Origin: an uncultured Microbulbifer sp.
GTDB lineage: Bacteria; Pseudomonadota; Gammaproteobacteria; Pseudomonadales; Cellvibrionaceae
Assembly: GCF_947504145.1 (NCBI RefSeq)
Contig: NZ_CANNGQ010000006.1
Coordinates: forward strand, 43,792 to 107,791
Direction of reading: 5' to 3'
DNA: 64,000 nt
Shown here: positions 16,832 through 26,036 of the stretch, one piece after another
Layout: each line of letters starts with the position of its first letter
How positions within the stretch are numbered: the first letter of the stretch is position 1
Program-made: the position numbers and the translations under genes
Notes under the pieces: model-generated
The model's database searches: none
The model's input: only the letters and a program-made list of their open reading frames with translations
What the model was told of the DNA's origin: nothing

Positions 16832-19162
16832 CTATTGCAGCTGCTGCTCATATTTCGCTGCCATGGCCTCATTCCCCTGCTCCCGGTAAATCGATACCAG
16901 CGCCGATAAAATCTGGGGGTCACCAGGGAAACGCGCCAGCCCCCGCTCCAGCTCATCGATCGCCCGATCGGGTTTTCCCTGTGAGTTGAGTGCGATCCCG
17001 TACACATAGACATAGCGCGGTGTCGCCGAATCACTGTGTGCGGAGGCCATTAACATGCCAGATGCCTCCGCCATTTTCTTCTGCCGAACCAGACTGAGCC
17101 CAAGGGTATGCTGGATCGGCGCCTTATCGAATGCATTATCCAGAGCCTTGCGCAACAACGCCTCCCCCTCCGACTCGCGCCCACTTGCCCTGTAGAGGTC
17201 CGCAAGATTGATCACTCCCGGGGTGAAATACGGGGCAAGTTCAACCGCCTGCTGCAGCAACCGCTCGGCTTCTGCAATGTTTCCCTCGCGTCCACGCAGA
17301 GAGGCGAGATTGACCAGAGATTCCGGGCGATCGCTGTTGAATTCCGCAGTAGTCACGTAGTCTGCCAGCGCCTTTTCATAACGCTTGCGCACCTCCTCCG
17401 GATACTGGCCGAGGGGCGCCCCCGCCATGGCGCTGGCGGCGAGAGCCGCGGTTACCCGCTCGTCTTCATACAATAGTGGAATCGCGAGCGCCGGGCGTAC
17501 CTGCTGCAGCACCTGGTCGAGAGACTGGGCCAGACCGAGGTGTTGCAGTGCATCGTCCCCCTGGGCGATCACCTGTAACACCTGGGCACTGGTTTGCGAG
17601 AGATAGCGCGGCAACATGGAAATGGCGGTGGCCCGCACAATATCTGGCTGCTTGTCATCCATCACCAGTTTCAACAACTGGCCCTCCGCATCCGCGGTGC
17701 CGATACGCCCTGCGTATAGCGCTTCGCCGTAATGGGGATCCGGCTCGCCGAATTTTTTGTGCAGAACTTCGGCCGCCCAGGTATTGGACTGGTCCGTATG
17801 GCACCCGGTACAGGCATTAGGGGAACCGATTTTTTCCGACAGGTCCGGGCGCGGCACACGGAAGCTGTGGTCGCGGCGCGCATCCACCTGCATATACACC
17901 TTGTCGGTCATATGGCAGTTCACACACTGGGCACCATCGCTGCCAGCGGGATGGAAATGATGCTCCGCGGTATCGAATTTTGTCGGCAGGTGGCACTGGG
18001 CGCAGACGTCGTTACCTTTTGCGCGCAGTTCCAGACTGTGGGGATTGTGGCAGTTGCTACAGGTCACGCCGGCGGCGTGCATCTTGCTTTGCTGGAAGGA
18101 ACCCCATACATAGACCTCATCGTTGATCTGGCCATCGGCGTGGTACAGGCCGTCGCTCAATAACGCGGGGTGAAAATAATCCAGGAAATCGTCATCCGGT
18201 TGCACCCCGGGATGCTGGGTGCCGCGACGGGAGTGACACTGGGCGCACACGGGAATTTCTTTCTGGGTGTGCACGTCATTCTGGATATGGGCAATGCCGC
18301 TCTCCGCATCCATTGCCCAGCGGGCCTGGCGGCGGCCATCAAATAAGATCTCGAAGCCCTGGGTCGCATCTGCTGCCCGCTTGTCTTCCGGCAGTTCGGC
18401 CCATACCAAGTGCTGCTTCCCCGGGCCGTGGCAGGATTCGCACCCCACGTTGATTTCCGACCATTGAGTGGCAAATGTCTGGGACGTGGAATCGTAATTT
18501 TTTTGCAGATTGGTGGAGTGGCAGTCGGCACACTGGAAGTTCCAGTTCTGGTTGATACCGGTCCAGTGCAGGGGATCACTGTGTTTGATTTCTTCGTCAG
18601 GATAGAGGTGGAACCAGCGCTGGCCGCCCTCTTCCTTCGGACGCGAGTCCCAGGAAACACTCAACGCCTGCAGGCGGCCACCGGGAAATTCAATCAGGTA
18701 TTGCTGTAGCGGGTAAACACCGAAGGTATAGGCGATGGGGAATTCCTGTAGCTCACCTTTGGCATTGTCGGTGCGTACAAAATACTGACCATCGCGCTGA
18801 TAGAAGCTGGATTCGGTACCGAAGTAGTCGAATGTCGTGTTATTGAAATCACCCACCACAGTTTCTGCGTCTGGAGTTTTCATCGCCAGGTCGTGATGGG
18901 ATTTCTGCCAGTCCTGGTATTCCGCCTGGTGGCAGCTGGCGCACTGTGCTGCCCCAACATAGTCGGCATTGCCATCTGAATCCGGGGATTCTCCAGACTT
19001 GGCATGAGCCGCTGACTTGGATTGTGTAAAAGCTTCGGATTCAACTTCTACGGAAGACGCGGTATCGGAGGTCCCCTCGCTCTCAGCCCCCGCCTTATCT
19101 GCATTTTTGTCACAGGCACTGCACAACAGTGTGATGAGCAGAAGGATCATTGGCGTGCGCAT
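16832..19162 (-). CDS. octaheme cytochrome c lipoprotein with C-terminal TPR domain
   Basis: A 776-residue exported multiheme protein. The N-terminus has a lipobox (LLCSAC), so Cys17 or so should carry lipid, followed by a Ser/Glu-rich linker. Eight CxxCH haem c motifs are present in order: CASCH, CADCH, CESCH, CAQCH, CSNCH, CAQCH, CVNCH and CTGCH, all within residues 70-340. The segment after them has HEAT-like helices, and the last 180 residues are tetratricopeptide repeats (NLASLRGREGNIAEAERLLQ, LGLSLVRQKKMAEASGML). Related proteins occur in many Proteobacteria with no settled function; electron transfer or a reductase role is plausible. It is divergent from the moxR/Bat operon, which suggests a link with periplasmic redox or protein assembly. 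Confidence 0.86.
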   Translation of the reverse strand: MRTPMILLLITLLCSACDKNADKAGAESEGTSDTASSVEVESEAFTQSKSAAHAKSGESPDSDGNADYVGAAQCASCHQAEYQDWQKSHHDLAMKTPDAETVVGDFNNTTFDYFGTESSFYQRDGQYFVRTDNAKGELQEFPIAYTFGVYPLQQYLIEFPGGRLQALSVSWDSRPKEEGGQRWFHLYPDEEIKHSDPLHWTGINQNWNFQCADCHSTNLQKNYDSTSQTFATQWSEINVGCESCHGPGKQHLVWAELPEDKRAADATQGFEILFDGRRQARWAMDAESGIAHIQNDVHTQKEIPVCAQCHSRRGTQHPGVQPDDDFLDYFHPALLSDGLYHADGQINDEVYVWGSFQQSKMHAAGVTCSNCHNPHSLELRAKGNDVCAQCHLPTKFDTAEHHFHPAGSDGAQCVNCHMTDKVYMQVDARRDHSFRVPRPDLSEKIGSPNACTGCHTDQSNTWAAEVLHKKFGEPDPHYGEALYAGRIGTADAEGQLLKLVMDDKQPDIVRATAISMLPRYLSQTSAQVLQVIAQGDDALQHLGLAQSLDQVLQQVRPALAIPLLYEDERVTAALAASAMAGAPLGQYPEEVRKRYEKALADYVTTAEFNSDRPESLVNLASLRGREGNIAEAERLLQQAVELAPYFTPGVINLADLYRASGRESEGEALLRKALDNAFDKAPIQHTLGLSLVRQKKMAEASGMLMASAHSDSATPRYVYVYGIALNSQGKPDRAIDELERGLARFPGDPQILSALVSIYREQGNEAMAAKYEQQLQ

Positions 19163-19282
19163 CGAAGCTCCTGATTATGTTTTTAATTGGCACCGAGTAT
19201 AGCTTCTTGCGCCCACTTCCTCAGCTCTCGATCTGCTAGCGTTAATGGAAGACACAATTCAGTGGCTGAAGAAGGAAGCGCC

Positions 19283-20284
19283 ATGCCGGCAAGGGAACAG
19301 ATCGCAGCATTGGAAGAAGGTATGGGCCGCGCCATTGTGGGCCAGCGGGATGTGATCCGGCGCCTGATTATCGGTTTGCTGGCCAACGGCAACCTGCTGG
19401 TGGAGGGCCTGCCCGGGCTTGCCAAAACCCGCGCCATCAAGGCGCTGGCGAAAAACCTGGAGGCGGATTTCAGCCGTATCCAGTTCACCCCCGATCTGCT
19501 GCCGGCGGATGTCACCGGCACCGATATGCTCTACCGAGACGAACAGAAGTCCGAGTTCCGTTTTCACCCCGGGCCGATCTTCGCCAATATCGTTCTCGCG
19601 GACGAGATCAACCGCGCCCCCGCCAAGGTACAGTCGGCACTGCTGGAAGCCATGGAAGAGCGCCAGGTCACCGTGGCCGGCAAGACCCACAAGATGGCGC
19701 CACTGTTTATGGTGATGGCCACCCAGAACCCTATCGAACAGGAAGGTACCTATCCACTGCCAGAAGCGCAGATGGACCGCTTCCTGATGCATGTATTGAT
19801 CACCTACCCGCCCGTGGAAGACGAGGTGGAGGTGATCGAACTGGTGCGCAGCGAAGAGATTGCGGCAGCCAATGTAGCCAGCTCGGAGGCAGCCCCGGAA
19901 GAATCCCATCAACCCGCGGACGTGATTCCCCAGCAGGCGGTATTCGATGCCCGCCGGGAAATTGCCGCCATTCATGTCTCCGATGCCATGGCGCGCTATA
20001 TGGCGGACCTGATTGAAGCCAGCCGCCACCCGGCCAAGCTCTCTGAAGAGCTGGCGCGCTGGATCGAGATCGGTGCCAGCCCGCGGGGCTCCATTGCCCT
20101 GGACAAAGCCGGGCGTACCAATGCCTGGCTGGAGGGGCGCGATTATGTGGACCCGCAGGATTTACACGCGGTGATTCACGATTGCCTGCGCCACCGCTTG
20201 GGATTGAGTTTTGAGGCTCAGGGGGAAGGTATCAGCGCCGATCGGGTGATCGACGAGCTGCTGAAAGTCGTCGCCCTACCCTGA
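19283..20284 (+). CDS. MoxR family AAA+ ATPase
   Basis: A 333-residue MoxR-type ATPase, a chaperone-like enzyme thought to remodel or activate VWA-domain partners. The start at 19283 is preceded by GAAGGAAG; an earlier in-frame codon at 19187 lacks one. The Walker A is EGLPGLAKTRA, Walker B is VLADEINRAPAK, and sensor 1 is VMATQNPIEQEGTYPLPEAQ, all diagnostic of MoxR. The C-terminal lid carries GASPRGSIALDKA. It is the first gene of a six-gene run with DUF58, DUF4381 and BatA/B/D-like genes spaced by 20, 5, -4, -4 and -4 bases, so one transcript is very likely. Confidence 0.93.
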   Translation: MPAREQIAALEEGMGRAIVGQRDVIRRLIIGLLANGNLLVEGLPGLAKTRAIKALAKNLEADFSRIQFTPDLLPADVTGTDMLYRDEQKSEFRFHPGPIFANIVLADEINRAPAKVQSALLEAMEERQVTVAGKTHKMAPLFMVMATQNPIEQEGTYPLPEAQMDRFLMHVLITYPPVEDEVEVIELVRSEEIAAANVASSEAAPEESHQPADVIPQQAVFDARREIAAIHVSDAMARYMADLIEASRHPAKLSEELARWIEIGASPRGSIALDKAGRTNAWLEGRDYVDPQDLHAVIHDCLRHRLGLSFEAQGEGISADRVIDELLKVVALP

Positions 20285-20304
20285 CCCCGGAAGATCAGGC
20301 CACC

Positions 20305-21333
20305 ATGTTCAATTTTCAGATTCGCAGTCGCAATCGGACTCGAGCCGACATTGCCACCGTCACCGCCCCGGAGACGGCAACAGATCCCCGTATCCACGTG
20401 GACCTGGCCCACTTACAGGCGCTGGAAGGCCCGGCACAATCACTCAACCTGCTGCCACGCCAACCGGCCCGCAGCGTGCTCGCCGGACGGCACGCTTCCC
20501 GGTTGCGCGGGCGCGGACTGAATTTTGAAGAGCTGCGTGAATACTGGCCCTCCGACGATGTGCGCGCGATCGACTGGAAGGTAACCGCGCGTACCGGCGA
20601 GCCCCATGTGCGGGTGTATACCGAAGAGCGCGATCGTCCGGCACTGATTGTGGTGGACCAGCGCATGTCCATGTTCTTTGGCACCCGCCACGCGATGAAA
20701 TCCACCACCGCCGCCGAGGCCGCCGCACTCGCCGCTTTCGCCGTACTGGATCAGGACGACCGCGTGGGCGGTATCGTGGTACGCGACGACGGTCTCTACA
20801 CCCAGCGCCCCAAGCGCAACCGCCGCGCCCTTACCCGCTTTCTCAGCGAAATCGCGCTCGCCAACCAACAACTGCATGCGGACGCGCCCCCCGCGGATCC
20901 CACTTCCCTGGACACGGTACTCCAGGCCGTGGCGAATATCGCCCGTCGAGATCATCTGGTGCTGCTGATTAGTGACTTCGATGTGGTGGGCCCGGCCACC
21001 GAGCGCTTGCTGAGTGGCATAGCGCGGCACAACGATGTGATTCTGGTGCCGGTGGTCGATCCCACCGGAGAAGCGGTACCCAAATCCCTGGTCAGCGCCA
21101 TTTCCGATGGCGACCTGCAGGCCACCCTGGATACCCGCAGTGCCTACACAATGGAGGCCATGGACCAGTTCAACCGCCAGCGCCGCCAAATCATCAACAA
21201 CTGGCGATTGCGCTACGGCCTCCCGGTCGCCCAACTCTCTACCGGTGAAGACACACTGCCGCAACTGCAGCGCTTGCTGGGGCTGGTTCCGCAATCGGCA
21301 AAACAGTCTCCGCCACAAACGGGGGAGGAATAA
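20305..21333 (+). CDS. DUF58 (VWA-like) protein of the MoxR operon
   Basis: A 342-residue DUF58 protein. The defining block is GRGLNFEELREYWPSDDVRAIDWKVTARTGEPHVR, here residues about 70-105, followed by a von Willebrand A-type fold (ALIVVDQRMSMFFG, then LVLLISDFD). The first metal-site motif is degenerate (D-Q-R-M-S where DxSxS is standard), as is common in DUF58. There are no membrane segments, so the protein should be cytosolic or peripheral, a likely client of the MoxR ATPase encoded just upstream. DUF58-MoxR pairs are linked in the literature to assembly of periplasmic or membrane complexes; the client here is not known. Confidence 0.9.
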   Translation: MFNFQIRSRNRTRADIATVTAPETATDPRIHVDLAHLQALEGPAQSLNLLPRQPARSVLAGRHASRLRGRGLNFEELREYWPSDDVRAIDWKVTARTGEPHVRVYTEERDRPALIVVDQRMSMFFGTRHAMKSTTAAEAAALAAFAVLDQDDRVGGIVVRDDGLYTQRPKRNRRALTRFLSEIALANQQLHADAPPADPTSLDTVLQAVANIARRDHLVLLISDFDVVGPATERLLSGIARHNDVILVPVVDPTGEAVPKSLVSAISDGDLQATLDTRSAYTMEAMDQFNRQRRQIINNWRLRYGLPVAQLSTGEDTLPQLQRLLGLVPQSAKQSPPQTGEE

Positions 21334-21338
21334 CGCCA

Positions 21339-21965
21339 ATGCAGGAAGCCGAACCTAAAGAAAATAGCGAGCTAAATCGAGAGCCAAATCCGCAAACGGA
21401 AAACCCAGCGAATACCAATCCCAGCGCAGGCGAAGAAACCCTGCCGGATATGATCGCCCAGCTGGTACCGCCACCGGAGCCGCCGACCGTTTCCATGTGG
21501 CCGGCAACCCCGGTAGCAAAAGGCCTCGGCGTACTGATTTTACTGTTGCTGCTGTTGTTTATCTGGCGGCAAATACAGATTTACCGCGCCAACGCCTATC
21601 GCCGCGCCGCCCTCGCCGAACTGCAACAGGCCGAAGACGATGGAGCGAAGATCGCAGAAATTCTTCGCCGCACCGCACTCGTTGCCTATCCGCGCAAAAA
21701 AGTGGCCGCACTTACCGGAGACGACTGGCTCCAGTTTCTCAACCAGCACTACCCCGGCAATGCCTTCGAAGGCGAAGTCGGCCGCGCCCTGCTTGAAAGT
21801 CCTTACCGGAAATCCGCCACAGCAGATACCCGCGCCCTGTATGAGGCGGCGAGAGACTGGATTCGCCAGCACAAAACCGAAAAGCCAAGCGCTGGCTGGC
21901 TGCGTTTACCCAAAAACGTTTCCGAAAAAAAAGTTCCAGAAAAAGACGCGGAGGCCGCCGCGTGA
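21339..21965 (+). CDS. DUF4381 membrane protein of the Bat operon
   Basis: A 208-residue protein with one transmembrane segment (residues about 60-82, GLGVLILLLLLLFIWRQIQI) after an acidic, Pro/Asn-rich N-terminus. The soluble C-terminal part has the DUF4381 pattern (YRRAALAELQQ, ILRRTALVAYPRKKVAALTGDDWLQFLN). Family members sit between DUF58 and BatA genes in Proteobacteria, and their role is unknown. The start follows GGGGGAGGAAT. The stop overlaps the GTG of the next gene, which indicates translational coupling. Confidence 0.86.
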   Translation: MQEAEPKENSELNREPNPQTENPANTNPSAGEETLPDMIAQLVPPPEPPTVSMWPATPVAKGLGVLILLLLLLFIWRQIQIYRANAYRRAALAELQQAEDDGAKIAEILRRTALVAYPRKKVAALTGDDWLQFLNQHYPGNAFEGEVGRALLESPYRKSATADTRALYEAARDWIRQHKTEKPSAGWLRLPKNVSEKKVPEKDAEAAA

Positions 21966-22981
21966 TTGACTTTGCTGCACCCTGGGCTTTTTTACTGCTG
22001 CCGCTGCCATTCCTGGTGTGGAAGTTCGCACCGGCCCACCGCGAGCGTGTACACGCTTTGCGGGTGCCCTTTTTTCAGCAACTTGTGGAAGCTATCGGCA
22101 TCAAACCCGGTTCCGGTGCCGTGGTCCTCGACCGCAACTGGTGGCAGTGGCTGCTTGGCTGCGCAATCTGGGCGCTGATCGTCACCGCCATGGCGCGCCC
22201 GGAATACGAGGGCGATGCGGTCACATTGCAAAATCCAGCGCGGGATCTGATTGTCGCGGTGGATATTTCCGGCTCCATGGAACAGGTGGACTTTATCGCC
22301 GGTAACGGTGAAAAAATGGAGCGCCTTGAAGGCGTTAAACGGGTTCTCAAGCCATTTCTCGAAGGCCGCGAAGGCGAGCGGGTGGCCTTGATCGTATTCG
22401 GCACCAAGGCCTTTGTGCAGGCGCCACTGACCACCGACCTGGATACGTTACTGGAATTGCTGCAGCAGACCGACGTGGGCATGGCCGGACCGCATACCGC
22501 TTTGGGTGATGCTATTGGCCTCGCCATTCGCCAGTTTGAGAGCAGCGAAGTGGAACAGCGCTTGTTGATTCTGCTGAGTGACGGCAGTGACACCGCCAGT
22601 ACCATGAGCCCGGTGAATGCCGCCGCCATTGCCGCCCAGCGCAACGTGAAAATTCTCACCATCGGTGTGGGCGACCCCGACAGTGAAGAAAAAGAAAACC
22701 GCGTGGACGTGGACACCCTCAAGGCCATCGCCAAACGCACCGGTGGTGAGTTCTATTTTGCCAACGACGAAAAAGCCCTCGCTGCAGTCTATGAGCAGAT
22801 CGACAAGCTGGCACCGAAAATGGTCGACAGCGAAACCTATCGCCCCCACCACTCCCTGGCCCACTGGCCCTTGGGCCTTGCGCTGTTACTGGGCCTGCTG
22901 GCCTTGGCCGCCCGCCTGCTTGGCAACGGCTTGTCTGCAAAACTGGGCACGAAAATAACCACACGCAGGGCGACCTCATGA
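21962..22981 (+). CDS. VWA protein, BatA-like
   Basis: A 339-residue membrane-anchored von Willebrand A protein of the Bat (aerotolerance) group. Two hydrophobic segments near the N-terminus (FLLLPLPFLVWKF and WLLGCAIWALIVTAM) and one near the C-terminus (WPLGLALLLGLLALAA) flank the VWA domain. The metal-ion-dependent adhesion site is intact: DISGSM, the Thr of PLTTDLD and LSDGSDTAS. It overlaps the upstream gene by four bases and starts with GTG. Bat proteins were named for oxygen tolerance in Bacteroides; the job in this organism is not established. Confidence 0.9.
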   Translation: MIDFAAPWAFLLLPLPFLVWKFAPAHRERVHALRVPFFQQLVEAIGIKPGSGAVVLDRNWWQWLLGCAIWALIVTAMARPEYEGDAVTLQNPARDLIVAVDISGSMEQVDFIAGNGEKMERLEGVKRVLKPFLEGREGERVALIVFGTKAFVQAPLTTDLDTLLELLQQTDVGMAGPHTALGDAIGLAIRQFESSEVEQRLLILLSDGSDTASTMSPVNAAAIAAQRNVKILTIGVGDPDSEEKENRVDVDTLKAIAKRTGGEFYFANDEKALAAVYEQIDKLAPKMVDSETYRPHHSLAHWPLGLALLLGLLALAARLLGNGLSAKLGTKITTRRATS

Positions 22982-24624
22982 GTGGCCTGCTCGACGCCTT
23001 TTCTGCGTTCCACTTCCTGCGCCCGGGCTGGCTACTGCTGTTGCTACCGATTCTGCTTTTGTGGTGGTTCGGCCGCCGGGACCAGCACAGCGAATTAGAG
23101 ACGGACGGAAAAATTGCGCCACACCTTGCACGGGCCCTCGCTGTGGGCGATCGCGCCCAGCAGCGTTTCAGGCCTTTAGACCTGATCATATTACTGCTTA
23201 CGCTACTGACCCTCGGCACTGCAGGCCCCAGTTGGACGCGCCTGCCAGACCCGCTGATGGCCAAAACCACCCCGCTGGTGGTGGTACTGAAAGTCAGCGA
23301 CAGCATGCTGGAAAAAGACGTGCCGCCGGAACGTCTGGCCCGCGCCAAACAGAAAGTGCTCGACCTGCTGGAAACCCGCGACGGCGCGCCCACCGCGCTT
23401 GTCGCCTACGCCGGCAGCGCCCACCGCGTGGTGCCCCTGACCGAAGACCAGGACCTGCTGCGCCCGTATCTGGAAGGGCTCAACCCCGAAGTGATGCCAG
23501 TGCCGGGCGAAAATGCCACAGCGGCACTAAAACTGGCGGAACAGATTCTCGCCAAGGATGAGACGCCCGGCGGCATCCTGTTTCTGCTGGACAATTTGAG
23601 CGATGGCGACGCCAGTGCCATGTCCCAGCGCGCGGGTCAAAATGGGCTCGGTTTTCTGTTGATCGCACCGGGCAATGAAAACGGCGGTGCCGTTTCCAAA
23701 GTGCGCAATGCGAAAGTGGAGAAAGTAACTCCGGACAAGAGCGACCTGCGCGCGCTCAACCGCTATTTCGACAGCGCCTTCCGCCAGGCACTGGTCTCCG
23801 ACAAAAACCTGCAGTGGGAAGATCGCGGCTGGTGGCTGGCCTGGCCCGCCGCATTGCTGGCGCTGCTGTGGTTCCGCCGCGGCTGGGCCCTGAGAGGCAG
23901 GATCAAACCCAACGGGGCCGCCGTAAAAAGTACCGGCGCCATTGTGCTGCTCATGCTGTTGCCCTTTATCCCCGATACGGCGATTTCTCAGAGCAGAGAG
24001 GAAAGTGAACCGACCACCGCCGGTGGGCTCCTTGGCTTACTACTGACGCCAGACCAGCAGGGGCAGTGGTTGAGCTACCGGGAGAATTATCGCCGCGCTG
24101 CAGCCAGTTTTCAGGACCCTTATCGGAAAGGTTACGCGCTGTACCAGGCCGGTCAGTTTGAAGACGCCGCCAATGTACTTGCCGAGGTCGATACCCCGGA
24201 AGCCATCTTTACCCGAGGAATGGCAATGACCAAGACCGGGCAATACGAGGGCGCCATCGCCGCATTTCAGCAGGTATTGCAGTTTGACCCGGAATTTCCC
24301 GGGGCGCGGGAAAATCTGGAGATTACGAAAAAAATACTCGCGTATATGGAGAAATCTCGCGGCGAGGAGGAAGAAAAGCTGGAGCAGTCCGACGAAGAGG
24401 GGGAAGAATCCGACTTCGAACAGGAACAGGTTCCTCAGGAACAAGAGGTAGCGAAAAAGGACAACCCGGTCAGCCCCGATCAGTGGATGTCCACCCTCGA
24501 CACCGGCACCAGTGAATACCTGAAACAGCGGTTTGCCGCCGAGGCCGCTAGCGGCGGTGCCAATGACCAAAACCAGAGTAATCAAAACCCAGATGCTCAA
24601 GACTCAGGAGAGAATCGTCCATGA
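22978..24624 (+). CDS. VWA-TPR protein, BatB/BatC-like fusion
   Basis: A 548-residue protein that combines a BatB-type membrane VWA domain with a BatC-type tetratricopeptide tail. The VWA domain lies between hydrophobic segments at residues about 15-32 and 280-300. Its first metal-site motif is lost: the segment reads LKVSDSM, with Lys in place of the usual Asp of DxSxS, though LSDGDAS remains. The TPR part covers residues about 375-460 (GYALYQAGQFEDAANVLAEV, AMTKTGQYEGAIAAFQQVL). A very acidic Glu-rich stretch and a Gln/Asn-rich end follow. It overlaps its neighbours by four bases at both ends. Confidence 0.88.
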   Translation: MSGLLDAFSAFHFLRPGWLLLLLPILLLWWFGRRDQHSELETDGKIAPHLARALAVGDRAQQRFRPLDLIILLLTLLTLGTAGPSWTRLPDPLMAKTTPLVVVLKVSDSMLEKDVPPERLARAKQKVLDLLETRDGAPTALVAYAGSAHRVVPLTEDQDLLRPYLEGLNPEVMPVPGENATAALKLAEQILAKDETPGGILFLLDNLSDGDASAMSQRAGQNGLGFLLIAPGNENGGAVSKVRNAKVEKVTPDKSDLRALNRYFDSAFRQALVSDKNLQWEDRGWWLAWPAALLALLWFRRGWALRGRIKPNGAAVKSTGAIVLLMLLPFIPDTAISQSREESEPTTAGGLLGLLLTPDQQGQWLSYRENYRRAAASFQDPYRKGYALYQAGQFEDAANVLAEVDTPEAIFTRGMAMTKTGQYEGAIAAFQQVLQFDPEFPGARENLEITKKILAYMEKSRGEEEEKLEQSDEEGEESDFEQEQVPQEQEVAKKDNPVSPDQWMSTLDTGTSEYLKQRFAAEAASGGANDQNQSNQNPDAQDSGENRP

Positions 24625-25847
24625 AGTGGTGGCTCCTGTTTTTGATTGTCTTGGTGAGCAATTTTGCCCAGGCCCAGGATACGCCGAAGATCGAGTACAA
24701 ACTGTCGGAAGAAAAGGCTGTTCCCGGCCAGTCCATATCTCTCTTTGTCACCATACTGGTGCCCACCTGGCTGACCCAGCCGGCCAGCTTTCCCGATTTC
24801 GACCAGCCCAACCTTTCAGTCAGCTTGCCGGGGCGCTCTTCGCTTGCGGTCAGTCGCGTTATCGACGGAAAAACCTGGTCCGGTGTCGCCCGCGAATATC
24901 AGATCATCCCTCTGGCACCGGGCAGCTACCAACTCCCCGCCGGGCAGATCAAGGTGACCTACAGCGACCCGGGCGGAGGTGGTGACCTGGAGGCCGAACT
25001 CAAACTGGCACCGCCCCCCATCACCGCCACCACTCCAAAAGGTGCAGAGGGCCTGGTGCCGTTTATCGCCGCCCGGGAGCTGAAACTCGATCAGGAAATC
25101 GATGGTGAACCCGACGCGCTTTATCCCGGCGACGCCTTTACCCGCAGCGTGACCGCCACGATCGAAGGCTCCACGGTAATGTTTATTCCGCAGCTGCTGG
25201 ATAGCCGCGCCCCGGAAGGACTCGCCGCTTACCCCGACGCCCACAAGGCCGACGACAAAACCGACTCCCGGACCGATGAGGTCACTGGAATCCGCAGCGA
25301 ACGTGTTACCTACGTCGCGGAGAGCGGCGCGCGCGGCACCCTGCCCCCGGTTACCCTGCGCTGGTACGACCTGGACGACGGTCAGATAAAAACCAGTAGC
25401 GTTGAGGCAATAAAAGTACATGCAAAAGGCCCCGGTGCATTCACAGGCACCAGCCTGTGGGAGAAACTTCTCATACTCGCGGCGGCGACACTGCTGCTGT
25501 GGTTGGCCTGGCGCTGGGGGATGCCGAAAATCCACCAGTATCAAACCGAGCGCGCGCGGCGCGCGGAAGCCAGTGGGCTCGCCGCCTGGCAGCGCCTGTA
25601 CACCGCTTGCAATGCGCGGGATTACTCTGCGGTGCTACAGGCGGCGGCGGAGTACCGGCGCCGCGCCCCTGCGGCCGCACAATCTCTGCAGCCGGCACTG
25701 CTGACCCTGGGTGCTATGCAGTACGGCAACACACCGGCTGGCGCCTCCTGCGCCGGGGCCTGGCAACAACTGACCCAGGCCATTGAAACACTGAGGCCCG
25801 ATGCGGCCCATATTCAGCAGATATCGCTGCCACCGCTGAACCCCTGA
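24621..25847 (+). CDS. BatD family membrane protein
   Basis: A 408-residue exported protein, the last gene of the moxR/Bat operon. Residues 1-18 form a signal peptide ending NFAQAQD. The periplasmic part is beta-rich and begins with the BatD pattern EYKLSEEKAVPGQSISLFV. One transmembrane helix follows near residues 280-298 (LLILAAATLLLWLAWRWG), and then a cytosolic helical tail of about 110 residues. At 408 residues it is shorter than many BatD proteins (500-600). The stop is followed by about 190 bases without a recognisable gene before the HAD phosphatase. Confidence 0.82.
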   Translation: MKWWLLFLIVLVSNFAQAQDTPKIEYKLSEEKAVPGQSISLFVTILVPTWLTQPASFPDFDQPNLSVSLPGRSSLAVSRVIDGKTWSGVAREYQIIPLAPGSYQLPAGQIKVTYSDPGGGGDLEAELKLAPPPITATTPKGAEGLVPFIAARELKLDQEIDGEPDALYPGDAFTRSVTATIEGSTVMFIPQLLDSRAPEGLAAYPDAHKADDKTDSRTDEVTGIRSERVTYVAESGARGTLPPVTLRWYDLDDGQIKTSSVEAIKVHAKGPGAFTGTSLWEKLLILAAATLLLWLAWRWGMPKIHQYQTERARRAEASGLAAWQRLYTACNARDYSAVLQAAAEYRRRAPAAAQSLQPALLTLGAMQYGNTPAGASCAGAWQQLTQAIETLRPDAAHIQQISLPPLNP

Positions 25848-26036
25848 TGTCTCTCATTCATACGCCATTAATACGTCACTTATATGCCATCCACCCAACG
25901 GGCGATTCGCTTCGGCGGATACACATCACAAATTTTCCTACGCCACCGGCAACATCGGGAAATTCCGTCTAAGGTGATTAGAGATGTAGATTTATCTGCC
26001 CGTATTGCGCGGCAACCCATACTGCGAGATGTATCC

